A stretch of 64,000 bases of DNA from Lachnospiraceae bacterium (GTDB lineage Bacteria > Bacillota > Clostridia > Lachnospirales > Anaerotignaceae): the NCBI GenBank assembly GCA_910576545.1, contig CAJTKM010000005.1:1-64000 (forward strand), given 5' to 3'. This document shows, one piece after another, positions 24,505-32,271 of this stretch. Both the position numbers and the translations under genes were made by a program. Under the pieces are notes generated by a model, which made no database searches, was not told the DNA's origin, and saw only the letters and a program-made list of their open reading frames with translations. Each line of letters starts with the position of its first letter. Position 1 is the first letter of the stretch.

Positions 24505-24546
24505 TTTTTGCACCTCCTTAGCTTGCCTATGTGACATAACAAAGAT

Positions 24547-24575
24547 ATTTTAGCAGAAAACAGGCGGGTTTGCAA
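24547..24575 (-). promoter_or_regulatory. Sigma-A promoter of rpmB
   Basis: Minus strand: TTGCAA (complement of 24570-24575), a 17-base spacer and TAAAAT (complement of 24547-24552). Confidence 0.8.
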
Positions 24576-24630
24576 GAAAAATCATATGGATTTTTCGGTT
24601 TTTTTTGCAAACGCGTACGGAATGGAGATT

Positions 24631-24683
24631 TGTAAGGATTTTGTAAGAAAAACGTAAGGAATTTTTCGGAAAGACAATGTAAG
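24631..24683 (+). promoter_or_regulatory. Phased GTAAG iterons, candidate OmpR/PhoB-type binding site
   Basis: TGTAAG, TGTAAG and CGTAAG begin at 24631, 24642 and 24653, exactly 11 bases apart. A fourth TGTAAG is at 24678. A possible -10 box TATGGT is at 24686-24691 with no good -35. Direct repeats with 11-bp period are the classic site for PhoB/OmpR-family response regulators. Confidence 0.6.
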
Positions 24684-24717
24684 AATATGGTAATCTGAAA
24701 GAAAAGGGGGAATGGGT

Positions 24718-25740
24718 ATGAAGCGGTTTGTTCTATTGGCGATGTTGGCAATGACATGGTGGTGTGTCCCTGCATTTGGTGCGGAAAGCATCAGGATATT
24801 GCGGAATGGGGAAGAAGTGCGGCTTTCGCAGGGCATACTCCGGCAGGACGGGACGCTGATGATGTCCATACAGGATTTGGCGGAGCTGACGGAAAGCGAA
24901 CTGCGGCAGGATGGCAGCGTAACTGCATTCGGTTACCGCTTGAAGGAGGGACCTGTCGTTCTGGAAAATGAGCAGACGGCGACACTGGTTGAAGATGTGG
25001 TGTTGTATGACCATTTGGGTCGAAAAATTCCGATTGCGGGGAAGGTGCTCAGGAAGGACGGGGAAATTTATCTGCCCGCAAGGACAATTGCAAATGCGCT
25101 GGGCTATACGGTGAAATGGAGCAGGATGGACGGTGCAGAAACCTTTTCTGTGGAGCGTCCGGTTATGCCGAGGGTTACGCTGGACGTTGTGTATGATAAG
25201 GAAGAACAGCGCGTGACGGGAACGATATGGAACAGGGAGCCGCAAATATTTGATTATGGAGATGACTTTTTAGTGGAACGTATGACCGCGGAAGGCTGGG
25301 AACGCATGCGGGAGGCGGAACCAAAGTACATTGACGGGATAGGATATAGTATGAGCGGTTTGTGGGAGGGTTTGTTAGACGGGAAATGGACTTATAGCAG
25401 AAGGCTGTATTGTGCTTTGCCTGCTGGAAAATACCGCATTGGAATCCCGTTTTTCTTCAGATATGAAGGCACAATGTCGGAGGAATCCCTGCGGAAATAT
25501 TTATGGGAGACACATGGGGTATATACAATGGAGGATATGAAAAAATTATTGCAGGAAGATATTGCGGAATACCAAAAAGGAAAGACGCCAGACGATTTGT
25601 GGAAATTGTGGTCTTCTCTTGAAATCATATACTCTACACAATGGGGAAATATGGCCTTTTATTTTGCGGGGGCGGATTCTAAACCGGAGTATAGTACCAG
25701 TACATACTATGTTTTGTACGGCGAATTTGAAGTAGAATAG
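24718..25740 (+). CDS. Secreted protein with copper-amine-oxidase-like N-domain and Ig-like C-domain
   Basis: The 340-residue product has a clear signal peptide (MKRFVLLAMLAMTWWCVPAFGAES), with cleavage likely after FGA. Residues about 22-140 resemble the N-terminal domain of copper amine oxidases as found in many Firmicute surface proteins: paired LRQDGTLMMS and LRKDGEIYLPARTIANALGY motifs. The C-terminal half (about 145-340) looks like a bacterial Ig-like domain (IFDYGDDFLVERM, LPAGKYRIGIPF). No catalytic motif was seen. ATG 24718 is preferred because AAAGGGGG lies 7 bases before it; ATG 24712 is too close. Expression probably depends on an activator at the iterons. Confidence 0.7.
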   Translation: MKRFVLLAMLAMTWWCVPAFGAESIRILRNGEEVRLSQGILRQDGTLMMSIQDLAELTESELRQDGSVTAFGYRLKEGPVVLENEQTATLVEDVVLYDHLGRKIPIAGKVLRKDGEIYLPARTIANALGYTVKWSRMDGAETFSVERPVMPRVTLDVVYDKEEQRVTGTIWNREPQIFDYGDDFLVERMTAEGWERMREAEPKYIDGIGYSMSGLWEGLLDGKWTYSRRLYCALPAGKYRIGIPFFFRYEGTMSEESLRKYLWETHGVYTMEDMKKLLQEDIAEYQKGKTPDDLWKLWSSLEIIYSTQWGNMAFYFAGADSKPEYSTSTYYVLYGEFEVE

Positions 25741-25751
25741 GAAAATAAAAG

Positions 25752-25790
25752 CCGGAGAAACCAATTTACAGAGAGTTTCTCCGGTTTTTT
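25752..25790. terminator. Bidirectional terminator
   Basis: CCGGAGAAAC (25752-25761) pairs with GTTTCTCCGG (25775-25784), followed by six T on the plus strand. On the minus strand the stem is followed by CTTTTATTTTC, so the converging aminotransferase gene can use it too. Confidence 0.9.
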
Positions 25791-25809
25791 ATGCCTTATT
25801 TTGCGTCGG

Positions 25810-26913
25810 TCAGTCCATAGCATCGATTTCTTCCAGCGCGGTGAGCACTTTCTGCATATCATCTTCCGAAGGAATACGGAAACGCGCGGAATTTTTGCTG
25901 ATAGTATAAAAATCGCTTCCGGAGATTACCAGAATGCGGCGTTTTGCAAATTCCCCGGCTAAATCCACTGCGGGATTGCTGTGCGTCAGCAGGCAGATAG
26001 ATGTGCATTCTGCTGTTTCCGCAATGGAAATGTGTTTCCAGGGATGCGTCAGGAGCATATGCTTGAGCGCGGCTGTTTTTTCCCGAAGCTCCTGCAAAAA
26101 TGCCGCGTCGCGGATGGTTTTTGCGGCAATGCTGCGGGAGATTTCCGACATACAGTAAGGATTTGTGATGTTGCCCATGTATGGCGTAAGCTGTTCCGGT
26201 AGGAGAAGATACCCGGCGCGGAGCCCCGCAAGCCCAAAGCCTTTGGAAAAGGTCTTGACAATAATCAAGTTGTCATATTTCGCGAACAGGTTTGCGGCGG
26301 CGTTTTGGCGGGGCATATAATCGCCGTAGGCTTCGTCTACGATAACGGCTGTTCCCTGCTTTTGTGCAGCCTGTAGTATGGTTTCAATTTCCGCCAGAGG
26401 AATCACCTGCCCTGTGGGATTATTGGGGTTATCCAGATAAATCAGTTTATGTTCTGGCTTGAGTGCGGCAAGCACGTCTGCCGGCGAAAATTTATAATTG
26501 TTTTCTGCTTTGAGGGGGACGCCGTCAAATGCACAGCCATACATTTTTACGTCCGTTTCATACTCCGAGAACTGCGGTACATAGCCGAGTACCCTGTCGC
26601 CGGGTTCCAAAAACAGACGGTTGATAAGATAAAGACCGGAAATAGAGCCGTCACAAAGTACAATCTGTTTGTAGTTTAAGGCTGTGTAATCCTTCCAGTA
26701 GTCGATGATGCTGTCTTTTATGCCGACGGAATGGGGGTAAGTGCGCAGCATTTCAAATGTCAGCCCATCGAAGGCTTTTTTTGCCTCGGGAGGAATCATA
26801 ACGATATTGATGCCCTCTCCGCAGTCGATGTCATAGGGCAGGGGACCGGCGGATTCGATGGCATAGCTGACTTTTGTCTGTGATTTAATTGCGCTGTTGA
26901 TTTTTAATTCCAT
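25810..26913 (-). CDS. PLP-dependent aminotransferase, HisC-like (class I/II)
   Basis: The 367-residue enzyme has the fold type I aminotransferase pattern. DNPNNPTG near residue 160 contacts the cofactor, DEAYGDYM follows, and the Schiff-base Lys is in KTFSKGFGLAGLRAGY near 222. The Arg for substrate carboxylate is in SARFRIP near the end. Overall it is closest to histidinol-phosphate aminotransferases, but no his genes are nearby. CobD-like threonine-phosphate decarboxylase or an aromatic aminotransferase are alternatives. AAAGGAGGT supports the start. It has its own promoter with a palindrome at the start site. Confidence 0.8.
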   Translation of the reverse strand: MELKINSAIKSQTKVSYAIESAGPLPYDIDCGEGINIVMIPPEAKKAFDGLTFEMLRTYPHSVGIKDSIIDYWKDYTALNYKQIVLCDGSISGLYLINRLFLEPGDRVLGYVPQFSEYETDVKMYGCAFDGVPLKAENNYKFSPADVLAALKPEHKLIYLDNPNNPTGQVIPLAEIETILQAAQKQGTAVIVDEAYGDYMPRQNAAANLFAKYDNLIIVKTFSKGFGLAGLRAGYLLLPEQLTPYMGNITNPYCMSEISRSIAAKTIRDAAFLQELREKTAALKHMLLTHPWKHISIAETAECTSICLLTHSNPAVDLAGEFAKRRILVISGSDFYTISKNSARFRIPSEDDMQKVLTALEEIDAMD

Positions 26914-26965
26914 AGGAATTACCTCCTTTGTATTTTTTGAAGCATTTTTTCTGTTGTACTATTAT

Positions 26966-27013
26966 GCGTTAAAACGCTACTGTTACAATATACCGGAAGG
27001 GTGGATTTGTCAA
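26966..27013 (-). promoter_or_regulatory. Promoter and palindromic operator of the aminotransferase gene
   Basis: Minus strand: TTGACA (complement of 27008-27013), a 17-base spacer and TATTGT (complement of 26985-26990). Immediately downstream, around +1 to +15, lies the palindrome GCGTT-TT-AACGC (26966-26977), with a wider TTGTA/TACAA pair outside it. This suggests a repressor site. Confidence 0.65.
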
Positions 27014-27064
27014 TGTGTTTTGCAGACAGGGGAATAAAAAAAGAGTTGTTTTCGGAAAGAAAAC

Positions 27065-27143
27065 CCGCCGCACAAAATGTGCGGCGGACAGAAGGGTCAA
27101 GGGCGGAAGCCCTTGCGGGGGTCTGGGGGGGGGCAGGGCCCCA
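27065..27143 (+). repeat. Three-hairpin intergenic repeat, forward copy
   Basis: Hairpin 1 pairs CCGCCGCACA (27065-27074) with TGTGCGGCGG (27078-27087). Hairpin 2 is CAAGGGC (27098-27104) with GCCCTTG (27109-27115). Hairpin 3 is the G-run/CCCCA stem at about 27123-27143. The 200-bp repeat follows 8 bases later, so two repeat families are stacked here. Confidence 0.65.
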
Positions 27144-27151
27144 AACAGTGT

Positions 27152-27352
27152 GTCAAAAAAGGCTCAGGCTACGCCTTCAAGCCTTTTTTGAGGAACTGTC
27201 GGTATAAAGGGACTCATTCCACCGGCTTTTGAAAAAGCCTTAAACTTGCCCTTTTCCTCGAACGGGCAAAGCCCGCTCTGCGGATTCCGCTCGCGAAACG
27301 CTTCGTTTCCCGAACCCTTCCGCGACACAAAAATAGGTTTTTTGATAGTCTG
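27152..27352 (+). repeat. About 200-bp structured intergenic repeat, copy 2 (MITE-like)
   Basis: Nearly identical to 12791-12992. The left end is GTCAAAAAAGG and the right end is TTTTTTGATAG, an inverted pair with one mismatch. A GGGGCAGAGCCC stem and CAAGGTCTT tail, resembling the end of the three-hairpin repeat, follow at 27351-27372. This fills the 466-base gap between the aminotransferase and prfC genes. Confidence 0.75.
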
Positions 27353-27379
27353 GGGCAGAGCCCTCAAGGTCTTATCCTT

Positions 27380-28972
27380 TTACATTTCCTGATATGCCGT
27401 ATCGTCTACGTCCAAAGCCTCTACAAGCTTGATTTCAGGATTTTTCTGCATGAAATTGTTCAGGGTGTACTGGTTGGCGAATAGCAGGAGCGGACGCTCA
27501 AAATGGTCATATACCAGCGAGCTGCGCGCCACAACATAATCCTTCAAATCCTTCGGGAACCCAGGCGCGGCCCACCGCGCTACGCTGTAATCCAGCGGCT
27601 CCATGCGTACCTCGGAATTGTATTCGTTTGCCAGACGGTATTCAAATACCTCGAATTGCAGCTGTCCGACAGCGCCAAGGATAACATCATTAAACTCATT
27701 GTGGTAAACCTGTATCGCACCTTCCTGTGCAAGCTGCTGTACACCCTTTTGGAACTGCTTTGCTTTCAGGGAATTGATAGGGTGTACCCGTGCGAAAAGC
27801 TCCGGCGGGAAGGTCGGCAGGGGCTCGAAAAAGAGCTTTTCCTTCCGGTCTGTCAGCGTGTCGCCAATCTGGTAGTTGCCGCTGTCATAAATGCCGATGA
27901 TATCCCCTGCAATGGCGGTTTCTACGGTTTCGCGGTCGTTTGCCATCAGGTGTGTGGACTGGCTCAGCTTCATCTGCTTGCCTGTGCGGGAAAGTGTGAC
28001 GTTCATGCCGCGGGTAAACGTGCCGGAGCAAATGCGGAAAAACGCCAGCCTGTCCCGATGAGCAGGGTTCATGTTCGCCTGTATTTTGAAAATAAAGCCG
28101 CTGAAAAACCCGTCTGTGGGTTTGACTTCGCCATCCGTTGTTTTTCTGGGACCCGGCGCGGGCGACCATTCCAGAAAATGCTGCAAAAATGGCGTTATGC
28201 CGAAGTCTGCCAGTGCAGAGCCGAAAAAGACAGGCGAAAGCCGTCCTTCTTCCACAGCCTTGAGGTCAAACGGATTGCCCGCGCCGTCCAAAAGCTCCAT
28301 TTCGCCGCGAAGGATATCCAGATTTGCGTCAGAAATAATGCCCTCCAGTGCATCGCCGAATACACCGTTTGCGCCCAGTTCTACAATGCCATTCTTTTGT
28401 TTATATAGGTAAACTTTATTTTCCAGACGGTCATAAATACCCTCGAACGTCAGGCCGTTGCCGATGGGCCATGTAACGGCTGTAGAGGGCAGGCCGAGCG
28501 CGTCCTCCAAATCTGCCATACAGTCCAGTGGGTCTTTGGACTGGCGGTCGAGCTTGTTAATAAATGTGAAAATGGGAATCTGGCGCATACTGCAAACCTT
28601 GAACAGCTTGACTGTCTGCGCCTCTACGCCCTTTGCCGCGTCAATGACCATGACCGCGCTGTCCACAGAGGTCAGTATGCGGTAGGTGTCTTCTCCGAAA
28701 TCGTTATGCCCGGGCGTATCCATTATGGAAACGACCTTGCCCTGATATTCAAACTGCATGACGGAGGACGTGACAGAAATGCCGCGCTGTTTCTCAATCT
28801 CCATCCAGTCGCTTTTGGCGAATTTCGCGTTGCGGCGGGCTTTGACCGTACCCGCTTCGCGAATCGCACCGCCGTGCAGCAGCAGTTTTTCGGTCAGCGT
28901 GGTTTTACCTGCGTCGGGGTGGGAGATGATGCCGAATATACGGCGTTTTTGTATTGCTTCTAAATTGCTCAT
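27380..28972 (-). CDS. prfC: Peptide chain release factor 3
   Basis: The 530-residue translational GTPase removes RF1/RF2 from the ribosome after termination. G1 is SHPDAGKTT near residue 18, G2/switch region has RGISVTSSVMQF, G3 is DTPGHNDF and G4 is NKLDR. Domains 2 and 3 contain GSALADFGI and the RF3-specific RVHPINSLKAKQFQKGVQQL. Length is typical (about 525-530). AAAGGAAAT precedes the ATG. It stands alone between the repeat cluster and the divergent lon gene. Confidence 0.96.
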   Translation of the reverse strand: MSNLEAIQKRRIFGIISHPDAGKTTLTEKLLLHGGAIREAGTVKARRNAKFAKSDWMEIEKQRGISVTSSVMQFEYQGKVVSIMDTPGHNDFGEDTYRILTSVDSAVMVIDAAKGVEAQTVKLFKVCSMRQIPIFTFINKLDRQSKDPLDCMADLEDALGLPSTAVTWPIGNGLTFEGIYDRLENKVYLYKQKNGIVELGANGVFGDALEGIISDANLDILRGEMELLDGAGNPFDLKAVEEGRLSPVFFGSALADFGITPFLQHFLEWSPAPGPRKTTDGEVKPTDGFFSGFIFKIQANMNPAHRDRLAFFRICSGTFTRGMNVTLSRTGKQMKLSQSTHLMANDRETVETAIAGDIIGIYDSGNYQIGDTLTDRKEKLFFEPLPTFPPELFARVHPINSLKAKQFQKGVQQLAQEGAIQVYHNEFNDVILGAVGQLQFEVFEYRLANEYNSEVRMEPLDYSVARWAAPGFPKDLKDYVVARSSLVYDHFERPLLLFANQYTLNNFMQKNPEIKLVEALDVDDTAYQEM

Positions 28973-29129
28973 AGGAATTTCCTTTCTGTAATAAACTGGC
29001 AGCTTTGCCTGTGCTTTTCCTATTTTACATGATTTTTCCCCGAAAGGGAATAACGGAAACAGGAAAAACGAAAAATATGAAAAATTCAGCTATCCTGCGG
29101 AATTCAAAAGGCCTATGGAAGACCAAGGT

Positions 29130-29158
29130 TTGACCGTAGGCAGGTTTTGTGGTATGGT
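29130..29158 (+). promoter_or_regulatory. Promoter of lon-engB
   Basis: TTGACC (29130-29135), a 17-base spacer and TATGGT (29153-29158), with TATACAAT just downstream as an alternative -10. No CtsR- or CIRCE-like heat-shock operator was seen. Confidence 0.6.
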
Positions 29159-29235
29159 ATACAATAAGCTGAAAAATGAGCAGACAGCCGCTGAAAAGGA
29201 ATTATCCCAACAGCGGAGATATATGAGGTGAAGAA

Positions 29236-31578
29236 ATGGAGAAAAAACAGTCGATTATCATACCGATGCTGACGCTGCGCGGGATGACGGTATTCCCCAA
29301 TATGATTGTCAGCCTTCCGGCAGGACGGGAAAAATCCCTTGCGGCGGTCAATGCGGCAGAGGATAACGCGAACCAGATTTTTCTGCTGACGCAGCGGGAC
29401 GCGTCCGTCATGGAGCCAGGCAGGCGGGATTTATACAGCATTGGCACGCTGGCGGTGGTAAAGCAGATTATGAAGCTGCCGGGGAATTTGACACATGTTG
29501 TTGTGGAAGGGAAGGAGCGCGGCAGGCTGGAGGATATCCGCCCGAAGGGTTCCTGTGATTATGCCAAGATTACAACCATCGGGCAGGATTTCGAGGGGGA
29601 GCCGGATACGTACATGCTGGCGCTGATGCGGATTGCTGTGGAGCAGTATGAGGAATATATGAAGCGTGTGCCGAATACGACTTCTGTGGACTTGCTGGGA
29701 AATATCACAACGGCGAAGATGCCGGGGCTTCTGGCGGATATTGTTGCCACAGGGCTGGATATTCCAGTGCATCGCAAACAGTACCTTCTGGAAATACTGA
29801 ACCCGATGGAACGCCTGGAAGCGGTTGTTGCGGAAATGCGGCAGGAACGTGCCGTTCTGGATATCAAAAAAGAGATTGAAGGCAAAACGAAACAGCGGAT
29901 AGACCAGAACCAGCGGGAATATTTTCTGCGGGAAGAAATGAAGGTTTTGCAGGAAGAACTGGGCGATAAAGATGGAGTCGGCGCGGACGCCGCGGATTTT
30001 CGGAAACGGCTGGAAGAAAAAAATCCTCCGGAACAGGTGTGGAACACCATTGAACGGGAAATCAGCCGTATGATGAAGATTCCCGTTACCTCGCCGGAAT
30101 CCAATGTATCCCGCAATTATATTGATACCCTGCTGAACCTGCCCTGGCAGGAGCGGTCAGAGGAAATTTTTGATTTGGAGCGTGCCGCAAAAATACTCGA
30201 TAAAGACCATTACGGGCTGAAAAAGGTAAAGGAACGAATTTTGGAGTACCTTGCGGTGCGGGAAAACGCGCCGGAAGAAAATGCGACTATACTCTGCCTT
30301 GTCGGGCCGCCGGGGGTGGGCAAAACCTCTATTGCGCGTTCTGTGGCAAAGGCGTTAAACCGGAAATATGTCCGTATGTCGCTGGGCGGCGTAAAGGATG
30401 AAGCGGAAATTCGCGGACACAGGCGGACATACATTGGCGCGATGCCGGGGCGCATCATTAACGCGATGAAGCAGGCAGGAACTGTAAATCCGCTGATGCT
30501 TTTGGACGAGGTGGATAAGCTGGGCGTTTCGCATAACGGCGACCCTGCCGCCGCACTCCTTGAAGTGCTGGATGGGGAGCAGAATAATACTTTCCGCGAT
30601 CATTTCGTAGAACAGCCGTATGATTTGTCCCATGTGCTGTTTATGTGTACAGCGAACAGCCTGGACACCATTCCCCAGCCCCTGCTGGACAGAATGGAAG
30701 TGATACAGCTGAGCAGCTACACCTCTCTGGAAAAGCTGCATATTGCTCAAAAGCACCTGCTGGGCAAGCAGAGAAAACGCCACGGCCTGACGGCGCGGCA
30801 GATTAAAATCAGTGCGGACGCCATTGAGGAAATGATAGACGGATATACGCGCGAAGCTGGCGTGCGCCAGCTGGAACGCGTCATTGGCACGGTCTGCCGG
30901 AAAGCGGTTAAGGCTGTGCTTTCAGGAGAGAAAAAAAGCCTGAATGTTACCGTTCAGAATCTGGAAGAACTGCTCGGTGTGCGGAAATATACGCAGGATA
31001 AGATTTATCAGGAGCCGCAGGTGGGCATTGTGCGCGGGTTGGCATGGACAAGAGCCGGCGGAACGACGCTTTCCATTGAGGTGAACGTAATGCATGGCGA
31101 AGGGAAATTTAAGCTGACAGGCAATCTCGGCAAAGTGATGCAGGAATCGGCGGATGCGGCAGTCAGCTTTATCCGCTCCCGCAGTACAGATTTCCGGCTG
31201 GAGGAAGATTTTTATAAAAAAAAGGACATCCATATCCATATCCCCGAAGGGGCAACGCCGAAGGATGGCCCTTCCGCCGGTGTGACGATGGCGACCGCAA
31301 TGCTTTCCGCGCTGACAGGCGCGAAGGTACGCAGTGATGTGGCGATGACAGGGGAAATCACGATACGCGGCAGGGTGCTTGCCATCGGTGGCTTGCAGGA
31401 AAAGATACTTGCGGCGAAAAAGGCGGGAATTAAGACTGTGGTACTGCCGAAGGAAAACGAAAAAGACTGGAAAGAGGTCGATGAGGAAGCAAAAGAAGGG
31501 CTGGAATTTGTGCTTGCGGAAACCATGGAAGATGTACTGCGTGCTGCCCTTGCGGAAGGAGAAAGCGTATGGAAGTAA
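29236..31578 (+). CDS. lon: ATP-dependent Lon protease (endopeptidase La)
   Basis: The 780-residue cytosolic AAA+ protease degrades misfolded and regulatory proteins. The N-terminal LON substrate-binding domain starts IPMLTLRGMTVFPNM. The ATPase core has GPPGVGKTS (about 356-364), LDEVDKLG and sensor residues. The C-terminal protease domain has PKDGPSAGVTMATA with the catalytic Ser and, further on, the Lys in LPKENEKDWKEV or the preceding AAKKAGIKTV context. Length matches LonA. GAGGTGAAG precedes the ATG. Its stop overlaps the engB start by 10 bases. Confidence 0.97.
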   Translation: MEKKQSIIIPMLTLRGMTVFPNMIVSLPAGREKSLAAVNAAEDNANQIFLLTQRDASVMEPGRRDLYSIGTLAVVKQIMKLPGNLTHVVVEGKERGRLEDIRPKGSCDYAKITTIGQDFEGEPDTYMLALMRIAVEQYEEYMKRVPNTTSVDLLGNITTAKMPGLLADIVATGLDIPVHRKQYLLEILNPMERLEAVVAEMRQERAVLDIKKEIEGKTKQRIDQNQREYFLREEMKVLQEELGDKDGVGADAADFRKRLEEKNPPEQVWNTIEREISRMMKIPVTSPESNVSRNYIDTLLNLPWQERSEEIFDLERAAKILDKDHYGLKKVKERILEYLAVRENAPEENATILCLVGPPGVGKTSIARSVAKALNRKYVRMSLGGVKDEAEIRGHRRTYIGAMPGRIINAMKQAGTVNPLMLLDEVDKLGVSHNGDPAAALLEVLDGEQNNTFRDHFVEQPYDLSHVLFMCTANSLDTIPQPLLDRMEVIQLSSYTSLEKLHIAQKHLLGKQRKRHGLTARQIKISADAIEEMIDGYTREAGVRQLERVIGTVCRKAVKAVLSGEKKSLNVTVQNLEELLGVRKYTQDKIYQEPQVGIVRGLAWTRAGGTTLSIEVNVMHGEGKFKLTGNLGKVMQESADAAVSFIRSRSTDFRLEEDFYKKKDIHIHIPEGATPKDGPSAGVTMATAMLSALTGAKVRSDVAMTGEITIRGRVLAIGGLQEKILAAKKAGIKTVVLPKENEKDWKEVDEEAKEGLEFVLAETMEDVLRAALAEGESVWK

Positions 31579-32150
31579 AAAACAGTTCGCTGGCGGCAGT
31601 TGGCACGAATTTTTCGCAGTACCCTCAGGATGGAAGACCGGAAATTGCCTTTGCGGGAAAATCCAACGTAGGAAAATCCACGCTTATCAACGCCATGCTG
31701 GGGCGGCGGGCTTTGGCGCGCACAAGTTCCCAGCCCGGCAAAACGCGTACTATCAATTTTTATGATGTAAACGGTGTGATGTATGCGGTTGACCTGCCGG
31801 GGTATGGCTATGCGAAAGCCCCGAAAACGGAAATCGCTAGATGGAGCAAAATGATAGAGGAATATCTCCAGAAACGTGAGGAGCTTAAGGCAATCATACT
31901 GCTGATAGACATTCGGCATGAGCCGGGGAAAAACGACGTGATGATGTACGAATGGCTGAAACATTACGGATATGACATCATTATCGCCGCTACAAAATCC
32001 GATAAGCTGAACCGCAGCCAGATACCGAAACAGCTTTCTGTAATACGAAAAACGCTTGGCCTGGGCGCGGAGGATGTGCTGATTCCTTTTTCCGGCGAGA
32101 AAAAAACAGGCGTAGATGAACTCTGGGCGGAGATGGAACGGTTCCTGTAA
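31569..32150 (+). CDS. engB: Ribosome biogenesis GTP-binding protein EngB (YsxC/YihA)
   Basis: The 193-residue essential GTPase assists 50S subunit assembly. G1 is GKSNVGKST near residue 31, the T-loop has SSQPGKTRTINFY, G3 is DLPGYGYAK and G4 is ATKSDKL. Length is typical. It overlaps lon, as in many Firmicutes where lon-engB is conserved. A composite terminator follows. Confidence 0.96.
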   Translation: MEVKNSSLAAVGTNFSQYPQDGRPEIAFAGKSNVGKSTLINAMLGRRALARTSSQPGKTRTINFYDVNGVMYAVDLPGYGYAKAPKTEIARWSKMIEEYLQKREELKAIILLIDIRHEPGKNDVMMYEWLKHYGYDIIIAATKSDKLNRSQIPKQLSVIRKTLGLGAEDVLIPFSGEKKTGVDELWAEMERFL

Positions 32151-32176
32151 AATAATGAGAAGAAGGGCAGCGGAAC

Positions 32177-32238
32177 AGGCGGCTTGACAAAAGAAAATAA
32201 CTTTTTCTTTTGCCAGCACCTATAACGCCGCCTTTTTT
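32177..32238 (+). terminator. Composite terminator of lon-engB
   Basis: AGGCGGC (32177-32183) pairs with GCCGCCT (32227-32233). Inside, CAAAAGAAA (32188-32196) pairs with TTTCTTTTG (32204-32212). A run of six T completes it. Confidence 0.75.
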
Positions 32239-32246
32239 GCTATAAT
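32238..32246 (+). promoter_or_regulatory. Extended -10 promoter of the galactose two-component operon
   Basis: TGCTATAAT at 32238-32246 is an extended -10 box with no good -35. It overlaps the T-run of the preceding terminator and lies 26 bases before the regulator start. Confidence 0.55.
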
Positions 32247-32271
32247 TTTCTTAACAGGCAGGTGAGGATGT

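Noticed and set aside
29159-29235. Heat-shock operator search upstream of lon
   Set aside because: No CIRCE or CtsR-like heptad repeats were found near the lon promoter.
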